Shown here piece after piece: positions 25,616-34,183 of a DNA stretch of 53,224 nucleotides (position 1 is the stretch's first letter; each line of letters begins with the position of its first letter). The DNA is taken from positions 1 to 53,224 of IMG/VR virus record IMGVR_UViG_3300044533_001533, one strand, 5' to 3'. A program made the position numbers and the translations under genes. Under the pieces are notes generated by a model. It saw only the letters and a list, made by a program, of their open reading frames with translations, was not told where the DNA came from and ran no database searches. Source of the DNA: a virus.

Positions 25616-27214
25616 TTATTGAGATGAGCGACCTTCACCCTGTGCATTACGACCAGAGATGGTTGTAGTAGAGTCAGAATTGTTATTTGTTCGTTCTGCA
25701 TCTCTTTGACGATTTCCTGCCAAATTAGCCCTTGTATCAGTTGCCTGTCTTGCAGACATAACAAATGGCTCATCTCCATCGGCTCTTTGTGGAAGATCTA
25801 ACTTTTCACGAGCCTCATTTGGAGTCATAACCTGTGTTTTTACATAACGCTCAATAATTTGAGATTGAGCAATTTCATCTGTAAGTGTTAGTTCATTAAA
25901 CTTAAGTTCAAGGATATCTGTTTTTTCACGAATAATTTTATTAACAACCTTTTCAAGATGCTTTTGTGCTGGACGAGATACTTGCTCTTTAAAGGTACGA
26001 TCTTGTGATAATGCCGCTGCAATTCCAGAATCTGCTCCACCAAGTTTAGAGATTGGAACCTGATGTGCAATTAGGATATCATCACGATTTTGTTTGCGAT
26101 ATTCTTTAAATGATCCTTCTTGAATACCGTTTTCAATTGGCTCCATCTTAAACTCAACCTTATTGTTTTCAGTATCTCCAGGAAGTGGGATATAAAGAGT
26201 TCTATGTGATTGAGATTTTAGTCCTGTTTGTAAAAATCTAAACATCTTGTCTTCACCGTCAGATGATAATTTTGCACCCTTTAAGGTTACGATGTATCTA
26301 GGAACTGCCTTGTTTTCAAAGTAGTCAATGTTGTATTGTGATGCTAATTGATCACCAATAAGTGATGGCATAGCAGCAACAATGTCTGGAATACCATAAA
26401 ATGTATTTAATGGAGAGTATTCTTTATAGTGAATAATCTCATTTGGACGTGCATCATTAGTCATTGGGTTTGGATTTTTAGCACCAAAGTTTCTAAAATA
26501 AACTACTGAGTTGCCAATAATTTGAACAAAGCCATCATGTAAACGACGAACACGAACAGTGGTTGCAGGTATATGACCAACGTAGCCAATTTCACCAGTT
26601 ACAGTTCTACCAATTTCAATAAACCCATTACCAGTTGCTTGAACATCTGTATAAAATTTTTCCATAGTCTTAGTAAATGAATCATCATCGTTAAGGTTTT
26701 CTAGCCAATCCTTTAACTCAAGTTTCATTCTTTCAATTCTGTTACGAGCACGATCAACTGCTGCTTGATCTTCATTCATTTCAAACCTAAGCATTGTTCT
26801 ATCTGCAATATCAAAACGGTATCCAAGACCAACTACGTTTTCTACCTTAGCATCAATAGCAGCATGATTAGCAAATGATGTGTCATAGAAGTTGGCTAAC
26901 TCATACATGTTATATGGTGGAGTAATTACGTCAAATAGTCCGTAACCATTTCTATATACCGTGCCAGGATTAATAGCCTTTGATCCTGCATCTACTCCAG
27001 ATGGTGTAGCATTAGCAGAATCTAAATATTCATTTGTTGCAAAGTTCATTGCCTTTGTAACATTTCTTGCAGTTTTTCTACGGAAATTTTGTTCTAACCC
27101 TGTAAAATCTTTTAATGTATCCCAAGTTTTATTAAATGGGTCTTGTTGTGAAAATGGATTGTCATTTTTTTCTTGTGTGTTTAATCCAACTCTTACGTAT
27201 TCTTCACTCATCAT
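25616..27214 (-). CDS. Portal protein
   Basis: The protein has about 532 residues. A portal-like core contains NYDTSFANHAAIDAKVENVV-type stem residues, VQATGNGFIEIGRT, IGYVGHIPATTVRVRR, a tunnel-loop region and GIPDIVAAMPSLIGDQLA, ending in a polar Asn/Ser/Arg-rich tail. This matches HK97/PBSX-type portals that form the dodecameric packaging vertex. The frame is open to 27229; the start is uncertain among ATGs at 27229, 27220, 27214 and 27211, none with a strong ribosome-binding site. I chose 27214, which gives an 11 bp overlap and translational coupling with the upstream gene. It is followed by protease, scaffold and capsid in the usual order. Confidence 0.88.
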   Translation of the reverse strand: MMSEEYVRVGLNTQEKNDNPFSQQDPFNKTWDTLKDFTGLEQNFRRKTARNVTKAMNFATNEYLDSANATPSGVDAGSKAINPGTVYRNGYGLFDVITPPYNMYELANFYDTSFANHAAIDAKVENVVGLGYRFDIADRTMLRFEMNEDQAAVDRARNRIERMKLELKDWLENLNDDDSFTKTMEKFYTDVQATGNGFIEIGRTVTGEIGYVGHIPATTVRVRRLHDGFVQIIGNSVVYFRNFGAKNPNPMTNDARPNEIIHYKEYSPLNTFYGIPDIVAAMPSLIGDQLASQYNIDYFENKAVPRYIVTLKGAKLSSDGEDKMFRFLQTGLKSQSHRTLYIPLPGDTENNKVEFKMEPIENGIQEGSFKEYRKQNRDDILIAHQVPISKLGGADSGIAAALSQDRTFKEQVSRPAQKHLEKVVNKIIREKTDILELKFNELTLTDEIAQSQIIERYVKTQVMTPNEAREKLDLPQRADGDEPFVMSARQATDTRANLAGNRQRDAERTNNNSDSTTTISGRNAQGEGRSSQ

Positions 27215-27575
27215 TACCATACTTATCATAGGTTTGTCGTGCTGCTACCCAAGCACCATGATCATTCATGGAAGGAATTAAGCCATTCTTCATTCTATCT
27301 AGTTGTTCAGAATGCTCTTCCTCGCTAATTCTTGTAAGTCCAGGAACAAATACTGCACTTCCTTCACCGTCATCACCGTAATGAATAGCAACTTTTTTTA
27401 ATTCTGAAATTTTTGTAATATCACCACGCTCTGCTGGTATGTTTAATATGCTACCAGAGCCATCTGTAAACCATGAACCATCTGACTTTTTGTACACGTA
27501 AAGACCCCAATTGTAATCTTTTTCTATTACTTTGCGTCGGACATTGCCAACTTTTTTAAGAATATCGTTATTCAT
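27204..27575 (-). CDS. Small protein of unknown function before the portal
   Basis: This protein has 123 residues. The upstream ATG at 27581 would sit only 1 nt from a TGCTATACT box, so the second ATG at 27573-27575, 7 nt from the box, is the better start and would give a leaderless mRNA. The protein is charged with short strands (WGLYVYKKSDGSWFTDGSG, VAIHYGDDGEGSAVFVPGL) and a C-terminal helix with DHGAWVAARQTYDKYG. I do not recognise a family. It overlaps and is coupled to the portal gene, so a role in head assembly or packaging is possible. Confidence 0.65.
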   Translation of the reverse strand: MNNDILKKVGNVRRKVIEKDYNWGLYVYKKSDGSWFTDGSGSILNIPAERGDITKISELKKVAIHYGDDGEGSAVFVPGLTRISEEEHSEQLDRMKNGLIPSMNDHGAWVAARQTYDKYGNDE

Positions 27576-27582
27576 AACCATC

Positions 27583-27591
27583 AGTATAGCA
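27583..27591 (-). promoter_or_regulatory. Extended -10 promoter box (TGCTATACT), leaderless
   Basis: TGCTATACT ends 7 nt before ATG 27575 and no ribosome-binding site intervenes. It lies at the head of the unit formed by the small protein and portal genes. Confidence 0.5.
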
Positions 27592-27593
27592 TA

Positions 27594-30500
27594 TTATAGG
27601 GCTGAAGCGACAGTCGTTGACCAAGTTACAGCCTGATATATTTGCATTTTGTCTGAGTCTACACTTAAACCACTTTCATCATCAAATATTATTTTATTAG
27701 TGCCTAGGTATGCTCGATAGATGTCTCCTGGATTTACTCCATACAAGTTTGATGATCCTATAACCAATGTTTCATACCAAGTTTTATTTGTTTGCCAATA
27801 GGACCACGTAAAGTTAATGGCATCCTCTGTTTTTACCCTAAGCCAAGGTCTTGTAACTGTTCCCTGAATTTGTTGTAAATTATTTGCTTGATAGTATGCC
27901 ACATTATTAAAGAGTACAGGGCCATTAATATTAATTGCTCCTAAAAATTCATCAAAATTAAGTGCGGTAGAAAAAAATATTCCAAGAACTCCCCACTCTT
28001 TAGAAGTAAGGATTGGCTCTCTAACCTCTAGACCATTCCAATAATATTGAAAATCATCAACTATTTGACCAGTTGAAAGACTTTTTGCAAAAACTCTTGC
28101 TCTTGATCCAGTGTCACTATCTGCTACTATGTAAAATTTAAAGGTATCTTCCTTGTAAATAATTTCAAACAATTCTGTTGGAACTGGTGGAAACTCATCT
28201 TCTGAATATCTAAGCCAAAGTTGTACTGCACTAACAAGATAATCTGAAGACAATGCCTGATTTATTGGTAAAGAAATACCACGATCTTCTAAAGAAAGAA
28301 TATCTCCACGAACTTGAATTCCAGAGTCTTTTGTTAAATAAAGGTATGGCGTAGTGCCTTTATAAATAGTAAAAGGGTTTTTAGATTTATAGTCATAATA
28401 AATTCCTGAACGTTTATAGGGAAATAAGTCAACTCCAAATCTTGTTCCAACAGGATTAAACGAGTTATCATTAAATGCTTGAGAGGCAAGTTGAAGTCTA
28501 TTTAATAGAATTGGTTTATTTAATATTCCCCGTACTTTAAATTCTAAATGATAAACAATTGCGAGATCATTAAAATCTACAGTTTTACTTGGATAAACTA
28601 TTGCATTATTTACAACTTCAAACTTTGTTGTTTCCCAATTTTCATATTCATCTACATCAATAATGGAGTCACGTAAAACTGGTTGAGTAATGGTAAAATC
28701 ACTATCTAATAAGTTAGCACCATCTTCGATATATTGAAAAGTTAAATAACATCTAACTGCAGAATCCGTGGTGTCATATTTATAAGTTTTTACAGCATTC
28801 TGATTGGCATCTTCGTAGTTATTCCATCCAGTTAGTAGTTGATTGTCAAATTGATAGTATGTTTGTTGAGTTGGTTGAAAATAATTTTGATATAAATCTG
28901 CGTAAGTCCAGGCTGAAACAGTTTCATTTTCTATTAAAGAGGTTGGTGACGGAACGCCTACGTTAAACTGTAAAAAATCTAAATCATAAAATTGATTGCC
29001 AACGTCATTGGTTACAAACTGAGCAAAATAAGAAAGCGGCAGATAGTCTTGCCAAGATCCAGAGACGCCTATATCTAAAAAGTAAGAATCATAATTTTCT
29101 ATAGGTAGTAGGGTGTAACTTGATAAATGATTAAATAATGCAATAGCATTCTCTTCTTCTGTGATACCAGAAACAGACATGTCGTCAAAAATTGCTATAC
29201 CATCAGAATTAAAATAATCAGATATAAGGGTTGTATTTTTTGTTGTAGCAAACCCAACAGAATACATTTTTCCTAAAAAGGTTTTGCTTAAAGAGCCATC
29301 TCCACCTATATAAACTTTAAGTGAATTTCGACTACCAAAAAACGTAGAGACATTTCCGCCAAAAGTTTCTATTAATAACTCTATATTAATACCTGCAGAA
29401 AATAATTGATGGGATTCAATAACTTCAGATGTATATATTACTTGGTTGATATCGTTATAGTATAGGTTATATGTAATTACATTTTGATCTTGTTCAATTG
29501 AAAAATAATTATTGTTTAAAGAATTATAAATTTTAAACAAGGTTTGATTAGAGTTAAGGTTGTGATTACTAAATACACCGTAAAAACAATCAACCTTAGT
29601 ATTTAGAATATTAAAATTATCAAAGTTAAGGTAGCAAGTTTTTGTATTCCAAGAACTATTAGGCCTAAAGGTTATAAAGGTTTCATCATCAATTGGTCCA
29701 GAAACGCTATTTTGAATTGACTTATTATCTTCATACAGTTCGGTTAAAGTTTTATCTGATAAAAAAATTTCTGGAAGTTCGTATTCAGGAGTTCTTAAAA
29801 CTTTTGTTGTTGTTGTTAAATTATCAAAAGACCCTTGTTGCCATTGAGCAAAATCTGGATAACTGTAGTTAGCGGTGTAATCTGCAAAAGAATAATCAAT
29901 AAATGCAGATGTTCCTCCGTAAGAAGAGTTAATTCCTTCTGGAGAAATAACTCCTTGTCCATAAACCCATCTCCTTTTTGCTACATTTATAGGAACCTGA
30001 TAAGAATAAATAGCAACACAGTCTATATCAATTGGAGTAATATCGTTATATGCATAAAATCCTAGCCAGTCTTGGCTTTTATTTGATTCATTACGTTCTT
30101 CTGGTAGTTCAAGGTTATCAGTTTCAATTGTTAAAGATATAACTTCTTCTCCATTTAAAATTAAACTTGCAGCATTTCTAATTAATCTAATTTGAATAAG
30201 CATTGGCCTAAACCATTCTCCAACAAAATGAGAAGAAAAGTTTTTACCTATTACTAATGTTAAAAATCCATTATCAGCATAAAGACCATCTTCTGATGCT
30301 ATTGGACCAAATATTTTTTTAGAAGTAGGAGAGTCTGAATTTATTCTTGCCCAAAACTCTACGGTGTAGTCTTTATACTGACCAACTTTATTTAAAAACC
30401 CTTTTCCTGGAACAATTAAGGATGGTTCTCCGCTAGGATTTGCTCTAAGAGTTGTTATATTTGATGCTCCATAAACTAAAGGTATGCTTGTATTTTTTGC

Positions 30501-31241
30501 AAAAAGACTATTATCTGAAACTATATGATAGGCATTATCAAGAACATTGTTTCCAGACACTCCGTAGGCTGGTGAAGGAATTACTTGATCTGAAGTTAAT
30601 GCTATTTCCGCTGGCATTGATATTGGGACAACCCCAAGTGATTGATAATTAAATTCTTCAGACCATTGACCAACGCTGACTCCATTTATATAATACAAAT
30701 AGTCAGAGGATGTTGCACCACCAGTTTGAGAAGTTATTTTTATTACAACCCTAAGTGTTGTATTTTCACTGACTATTTCTGAAGTTTGTGAAACAAAAAC
30801 CCAAGAATTTTCTGTAAGATTTTCATAAGTTTTTAATTTTTGGACTACACTTGCTGTTGTTGTGTCTGTGTATTCAAAACCAATAGATATAGAGTTTATG
30901 TGTACGCTGTCAACGTATATGTGAGCACCTACACAAAATGTACCAAGATCTGCATTTAAGTCTGAAAAGTTTACTAACTCTGGGCTGATGCAAACAATAT
31001 CTGCAGTTGCTCCTGCAGGAACAGTTCCTAATAGTTTATTTACTTTTACTGTAGAAAATGGTGCGTCTACGTCTGATGTTTCTAAAGAGGCGGTTGCTCC
31101 ACTTACCGTCCAAAAACTTTGAATATCCTGATAGTTTAAATTAAATAAACTTATATAGTCAACAGTTTGATCCAAAGCCCATAGCGCCAGAGGATGCTCA
31201 GAAAATATCTTTTCTGCATATAAGTTAGACGGGTTGGCCAT
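27594..31241 (-). CDS. Very large LamG/ConA-like structural protein
   Basis: This 1,215-residue protein is beta-rich throughout, low in Cys, with at least two concanavalin/LamG-like sandwiches. One is near residues 260-410 (KVGQYKDYTVEFWARINSDS, then IQIRLIRNAASLILNGEEVI and DWLGFYAYNDITPIDIDCVA). A second set of similar strands lies near 1000-1150 (SAVQLWLRYSEDEFP, NGLEVREPILTSKEWGVLGI). Such domains bind carbohydrates or other proteins on phage virions. It has a TGCTATAAT promoter and AGGAG ribosome-binding site. It stands upstream of the portal, where many phages have terminase. It may be a head fibre, whisker or tail adhesin; its place in the virion is unknown. Confidence 0.75.
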   Translation of the reverse strand: MANPSNLYAEKIFSEHPLALWALDQTVDYISLFNLNYQDIQSFWTVSGATASLETSDVDAPFSTVKVNKLLGTVPAGATADIVCISPELVNFSDLNADLGTFCVGAHIYVDSVHINSISIGFEYTDTTTASVVQKLKTYENLTENSWVFVSQTSEIVSENTTLRVVIKITSQTGGATSSDYLYYINGVSVGQWSEEFNYQSLGVVPISMPAEIALTSDQVIPSPAYGVSGNNVLDNAYHIVSDNSLFAKNTSIPLVYGASNITTLRANPSGEPSLIVPGKGFLNKVGQYKDYTVEFWARINSDSPTSKKIFGPIASEDGLYADNGFLTLVIGKNFSSHFVGEWFRPMLIQIRLIRNAASLILNGEEVISLTIETDNLELPEERNESNKSQDWLGFYAYNDITPIDIDCVAIYSYQVPINVAKRRWVYGQGVISPEGINSSYGGTSAFIDYSFADYTANYSYPDFAQWQQGSFDNLTTTTKVLRTPEYELPEIFLSDKTLTELYEDNKSIQNSVSGPIDDETFITFRPNSSWNTKTCYLNFDNFNILNTKVDCFYGVFSNHNLNSNQTLFKIYNSLNNNYFSIEQDQNVITYNLYYNDINQVIYTSEVIESHQLFSAGINIELLIETFGGNVSTFFGSRNSLKVYIGGDGSLSKTFLGKMYSVGFATTKNTTLISDYFNSDGIAIFDDMSVSGITEEENAIALFNHLSSYTLLPIENYDSYFLDIGVSGSWQDYLPLSYFAQFVTNDVGNQFYDLDFLQFNVGVPSPTSLIENETVSAWTYADLYQNYFQPTQQTYYQFDNQLLTGWNNYEDANQNAVKTYKYDTTDSAVRCYLTFQYIEDGANLLDSDFTITQPVLRDSIIDVDEYENWETTKFEVVNNAIVYPSKTVDFNDLAIVYHLEFKVRGILNKPILLNRLQLASQAFNDNSFNPVGTRFGVDLFPYKRSGIYYDYKSKNPFTIYKGTTPYLYLTKDSGIQVRGDILSLEDRGISLPINQALSSDYLVSAVQLWLRYSEDEFPPVPTELFEIIYKEDTFKFYIVADSDTGSRARVFAKSLSTGQIVDDFQYYWNGLEVREPILTSKEWGVLGIFFSTALNFDEFLGAININGPVLFNNVAYYQANNLQQIQGTVTRPWLRVKTEDAINFTWSYWQTNKTWYETLVIGSSNLYGVNPGDIYRAYLGTNKIIFDDESGLSVDSDKMQIYQAVTWSTTVASAL

Positions 31242-31258
31242 AGTTCTCCTATCCTCTT

Positions 31259-31267
31259 ATTATAGCA
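31259..31267 (-). promoter_or_regulatory. Extended -10 promoter box (TGCTATAAT) of the LamG-like gene
   Basis: TGCTATAAT lies in the 35 bp gap after the reductase gene. The leader of about 10 nt holds an ATAGGAGAAC ribosome-binding site before ATG 31241. No -35 is apparent. Confidence 0.55.
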
Positions 31268-31276
31268 GGATGAAGG

Positions 31277-33310
31277 CTAGTATAATTTAATTTCGCAAGC
31301 GTCTGTTGAGCAATACTTTTCAGACTCTGCGTCAAGATTATCCTTGCCATCATAGATAGCGGACCAATCAATTTTACCAATTTTTCCAACGTAAGAGTTA
31401 TATTCTTCTCTTGTAATATTTGTATATGGTTGTTGAGGATAAGTTTTATTACCCATCGGCAGAAATGAAACTGCCTTTAATTGACCTTCATACATGTGTA
31501 ATGCTGGAGCAATATGCTTAGTCTCAGATTCCTTGTCAAATGATAAAGTTACAGATACTCCATTGTCAGACCAATACTTTTGAGCGGTAGCAGCCAAACC
31601 AATCTTTTCAAAAAGACTTACATCTTTTTCAGAACGAGGATGTCCAGATGCTACTGGGAAATATACTACTGAAGTGTTTGCAGATACTACGTCATCTTCA
31701 ATTTTATACCCTGCCGCTTTAAATAAATGCACCATTGGATCTGTATTGCCAAACCTTATAGCACGAAGATAGAATTCTCCTCCTGGACCCCAATGAACTC
31801 CTGGTGTTGCACCAGATAATAGGGAAACAGATCCTGAAGGTTTGACGGTAGTTACACGAATTGACTCACGTACACATAGCCATTCTGAGTATGAGTGATC
31901 GTATGCACGAATCTTTTTATACCCTTCGTCCATCCACTCACGAATTACTGGCATACCTTTTGTGTCTGCAAATGATGCAATACCAGTTAGAGATGTTCCA
32001 ATACGACGATTACGTTGCATAATTCCATTTGTGGTTTGCCAATGTGTTGGCATAAGTGTAACGGTCTTACCATATAGATATGCAAACTTTAGTGTACGAA
32101 GAAAATCTTCTTTGTCTTCATGACGGTTTAAATGAACTTCTACAAGTGTGCATAACTCATAACTTTCTAATGGTTGTTCAGCGCAAGGATTAAATCCCAT
32201 AACACGAGAATCTTTATAGTCTGCAGGATCTGCTAGTCTTCCATAATCTCTAGCAACGTCTAGCCAAATAAATCCTGGCTCACCATTGTCTGCAATTAAA
32301 TTAACATAGTCTTCATATTTTGTTCCAACCTCTGCAGCAATAGAATTATTAGACATCCATGCCCATCCTGGATTTTCTGAATCAAATGAGTTTCTGTCTG
32401 GAAAAACCTCTGCATTTTTTAAATTAATAAAATCTTTGTCTTCTGGTAATCCTAAAGCCAAGGTAGCAGAACGACGAACATTTCCAGAAACAACACATGT
32501 ACCAATAAGGTTAACAATATCTACAATTGCACGAGAATCAAGTTTTTCTCCTGCTCTACCGCCGATTACTGCGTCTATCTTGTTATGTAGTGCAATGAGT
32601 GGTGCTGGACCGCTAGCAACCCCTCCAAAGCCTTTTATAGGGGCACCTAGAGGACGGATAAGGTCGTAGTTAAACTTTTGTATAGCCTGATTAGGACGTA
32701 GGTATGAGTTTAATAACATTCTTACAGAGTCTACCCAACCTTCACGAGTATCTGGAATTTCCCATACATTTTCTGGCTCTGTAGGAGCATTAATAGTGAT
32801 TTCTTTGTCTTGACCGACGGTATCAAAACCTACACCTATACCTAACATTAAAGCATCCATAACCCAAGCAAACAATGCTCCTGGATCATTACGATCAATA
32901 TCACGAGTAGACACCATTGCACAGTTTTGTAGAGAAGCAGAGTTGCGCTTTTCCATAGTCATAGGAGTTCCAAATGCCCAAAGACCTCTACCTGGCGGAG
33001 TCCATTTTAAATTAAACATACGGTCATATGCTTCTTGAGCAGATTTTTGACTCTTGTTATCGTTCCACGGTAGACGATTATCTTTAGCGTGGTTTTTTTG
33101 TACTGAGTACATTCCTTCAATTACCCGCTTACAAACCTCATGCCATCTTTCTTTTGTTCCGTCTTCTTTCATACGAGAGTATGTGCGTATAAACGTAATT
33201 TCTCCTAATGAATTAGAGCCTGCGTCTGAGAATCCAAAGGGTGCAGGAGTTAATGAGTACTTTGTTACAAAGTCCTCTGATAGACGAAATGAGAATACGC
33301 TTTCTGACAT
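31277..33310 (-). CDS. nrdJ: Adenosylcobalamin-dependent (class II) ribonucleotide reductase
   Basis: This 677-residue protein reduces ribonucleotides to deoxyribonucleotides using coenzyme B12. It matches the monomeric class II enzyme (Lactobacillus leichmannii type, 739 residues). Visible active-site elements are Cys130 (LQNCAM), the signature NPCAEQPLESYELC with Asn374, Cys376 (thiyl radical), Glu378 and Cys387, and the C-terminal redox pair Cys667/Cys672 (CSTDACEIKLY). All catalytic residues are present, so it is probably active. It requires a B12-producing or B12-importing host. It is the only nucleotide-metabolism gene in the window and lies among structural genes. AAAGG precedes ATG 33310, with a TGATATACT promoter box about 60 nt upstream. 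Confidence 0.95.
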   Translation of the reverse strand: MSESVFSFRLSEDFVTKYSLTPAPFGFSDAGSNSLGEITFIRTYSRMKEDGTKERWHEVCKRVIEGMYSVQKNHAKDNRLPWNDNKSQKSAQEAYDRMFNLKWTPPGRGLWAFGTPMTMEKRNSASLQNCAMVSTRDIDRNDPGALFAWVMDALMLGIGVGFDTVGQDKEITINAPTEPENVWEIPDTREGWVDSVRMLLNSYLRPNQAIQKFNYDLIRPLGAPIKGFGGVASGPAPLIALHNKIDAVIGGRAGEKLDSRAIVDIVNLIGTCVVSGNVRRSATLALGLPEDKDFINLKNAEVFPDRNSFDSENPGWAWMSNNSIAAEVGTKYEDYVNLIADNGEPGFIWLDVARDYGRLADPADYKDSRVMGFNPCAEQPLESYELCTLVEVHLNRHEDKEDFLRTLKFAYLYGKTVTLMPTHWQTTNGIMQRNRRIGTSLTGIASFADTKGMPVIREWMDEGYKKIRAYDHSYSEWLCVRESIRVTTVKPSGSVSLLSGATPGVHWGPGGEFYLRAIRFGNTDPMVHLFKAAGYKIEDDVVSANTSVVYFPVASGHPRSEKDVSLFEKIGLAATAQKYWSDNGVSVTLSFDKESETKHIAPALHMYEGQLKAVSFLPMGNKTYPQQPYTNITREEYNSYVGKIGKIDWSAIYDGKDNLDAESEKYCSTDACEIKLY

Positions 33311-33371
33311 TTATTATTTACCTTTCATAGCAAAATTGAGTGAGTACTTCTTATTTTACGAAGTGGTCTTA

Positions 33372-33380
33372 AGTATATCA
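33372..33380 (-). promoter_or_regulatory. Extended -10 promoter box (TGATATACT) of the reductase gene
   Basis: TGATATACT faces left in the 216 bp divergent region 33311-33526, about 61 nt before ATG 33310. The rest of this region is AT-rich and, apart from the rightward box at 33488, holds nothing I can identify. Confidence 0.45.
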
Positions 33381-33487
33381 CAAATTTAAAAAGAAAAACA
33401 CGCTTAAAAAAATATGTAAATCTTTTGTTGAGGGTTAGTGCTTTTGTTTTTTTAAAGTCTATATGTTATTTATAATGCTTGTTTTTA

Positions 33488-33496
33488 TGGTATAAT
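33488..33496 (+). promoter_or_regulatory. Extended -10 promoter box (TGGTATAAT) for the plus-strand gene
   Basis: TGGTATAAT precedes ATG 33527 by 30 nt, with GCGGAGGTG as ribosome-binding site. A second TATAAT at 33471-33476 lacks the TGn extension. This box and the leftward one at 33372 form a divergent pair. Confidence 0.55.
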
Positions 33497-33526
33497 TATA
33501 GAAAGTTTACCACAGCGGAGGTGCCT

Positions 33527-34183
33527 ATGAATAATGTTTGGATAGTAGTTCCAGTTATTTCTAACGATATTGATTTAACATCATATGTTGATAGACTATC
33601 TGGCGGCTATACCGCCCCAGAAACATATGAAAAAACTGTTTTTAACCCTGAAACACAAGCAAGTGAAAAAGAAGATGTGGCTCATCCATATGCTGGTCAA
33701 GTGTCACATGATTTTTCAAATAAAATTATTTTTGTAAACAAAGTAGACGGGTACGGCGAGTATGAAGGCGTAGTTCATTTGGAAGATTTTAATGATATAG
33801 GCATATATCGTTATTGGAATACTGGACTAGAGTATGCTTTTGCAAATGGGGCAGACTCAGTAATCTTAACAAATGGTGTTTTTGAATTTGATCCATTTGT
33901 AATTAAAGAAGCATATGATGAATTTTCTAAGGGTGAATCAGAGGTTATAAATATCTCTGATGGGGCTATGTTGTTAGTTTCATCATCTTCTAGCCTACGT
34001 GCTGATGAGCAATTTCAAATATGGTTTGGTGATAATGATTTTTATCGTAGAGCAGAGCCTGTATTAGGATATTCTCGTTCAGAATATTTATGGGGAGATT
34101 ATTTAATTGATTCTAGTTCTACCGAATCTTTTGATAGCATTGTTGCTTCTGATCAAGTAAAATATAATGCTAAGTGGAACTAA
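33527..34183 (+). CDS. Glycosyltransferase-like protein, DxD motif apparently missing
   Basis: The start is ATG 33527 with a strong GGAGGTG upstream; an earlier in-frame ATG at 33479 lies before the promoter and is rejected. The 218-residue protein resembles a GT-A Rossmann half: VWIVVPVISNDIDLTSY at the N-terminus, VIHL-like strands, NTGLEYAFANGADSVIL, then TNGVFEFDPFVIKEAY. In active family-2 glycosyltransferases a DxD/DDD follows the VIL strand; here it reads TNG, so metal and sugar-nucleotide binding may be lost or altered. It is one of few plus-strand genes. Its 3' end overlaps the convergent glycosyltransferase gene by 14 bp. Role: surface or virion sugar modification, or a non-catalytic relative. 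Confidence 0.65.
   Translation: MNNVWIVVPVISNDIDLTSYVDRLSGGYTAPETYEKTVFNPETQASEKEDVAHPYAGQVSHDFSNKIIFVNKVDGYGEYEGVVHLEDFNDIGIYRYWNTGLEYAFANGADSVILTNGVFEFDPFVIKEAYDEFSKGESEVINISDGAMLLVSSSSSLRADEQFQIWFGDNDFYRRAEPVLGYSRSEYLWGDYLIDSSSTESFDSIVASDQVKYNAKWN

Noticed and set aside
27594-31241. Terminase large subunit in the position before the portal
   Set aside because: There is no Walker A or nuclease motif; the protein is beta-rich and LamG-like throughout.
33471-33476. TATAAT as the main promoter of the plus-strand gene
   Set aside because: It lacks the TGn extension and a well-spaced -35; the box at 33488-33496 matches the class found elsewhere.
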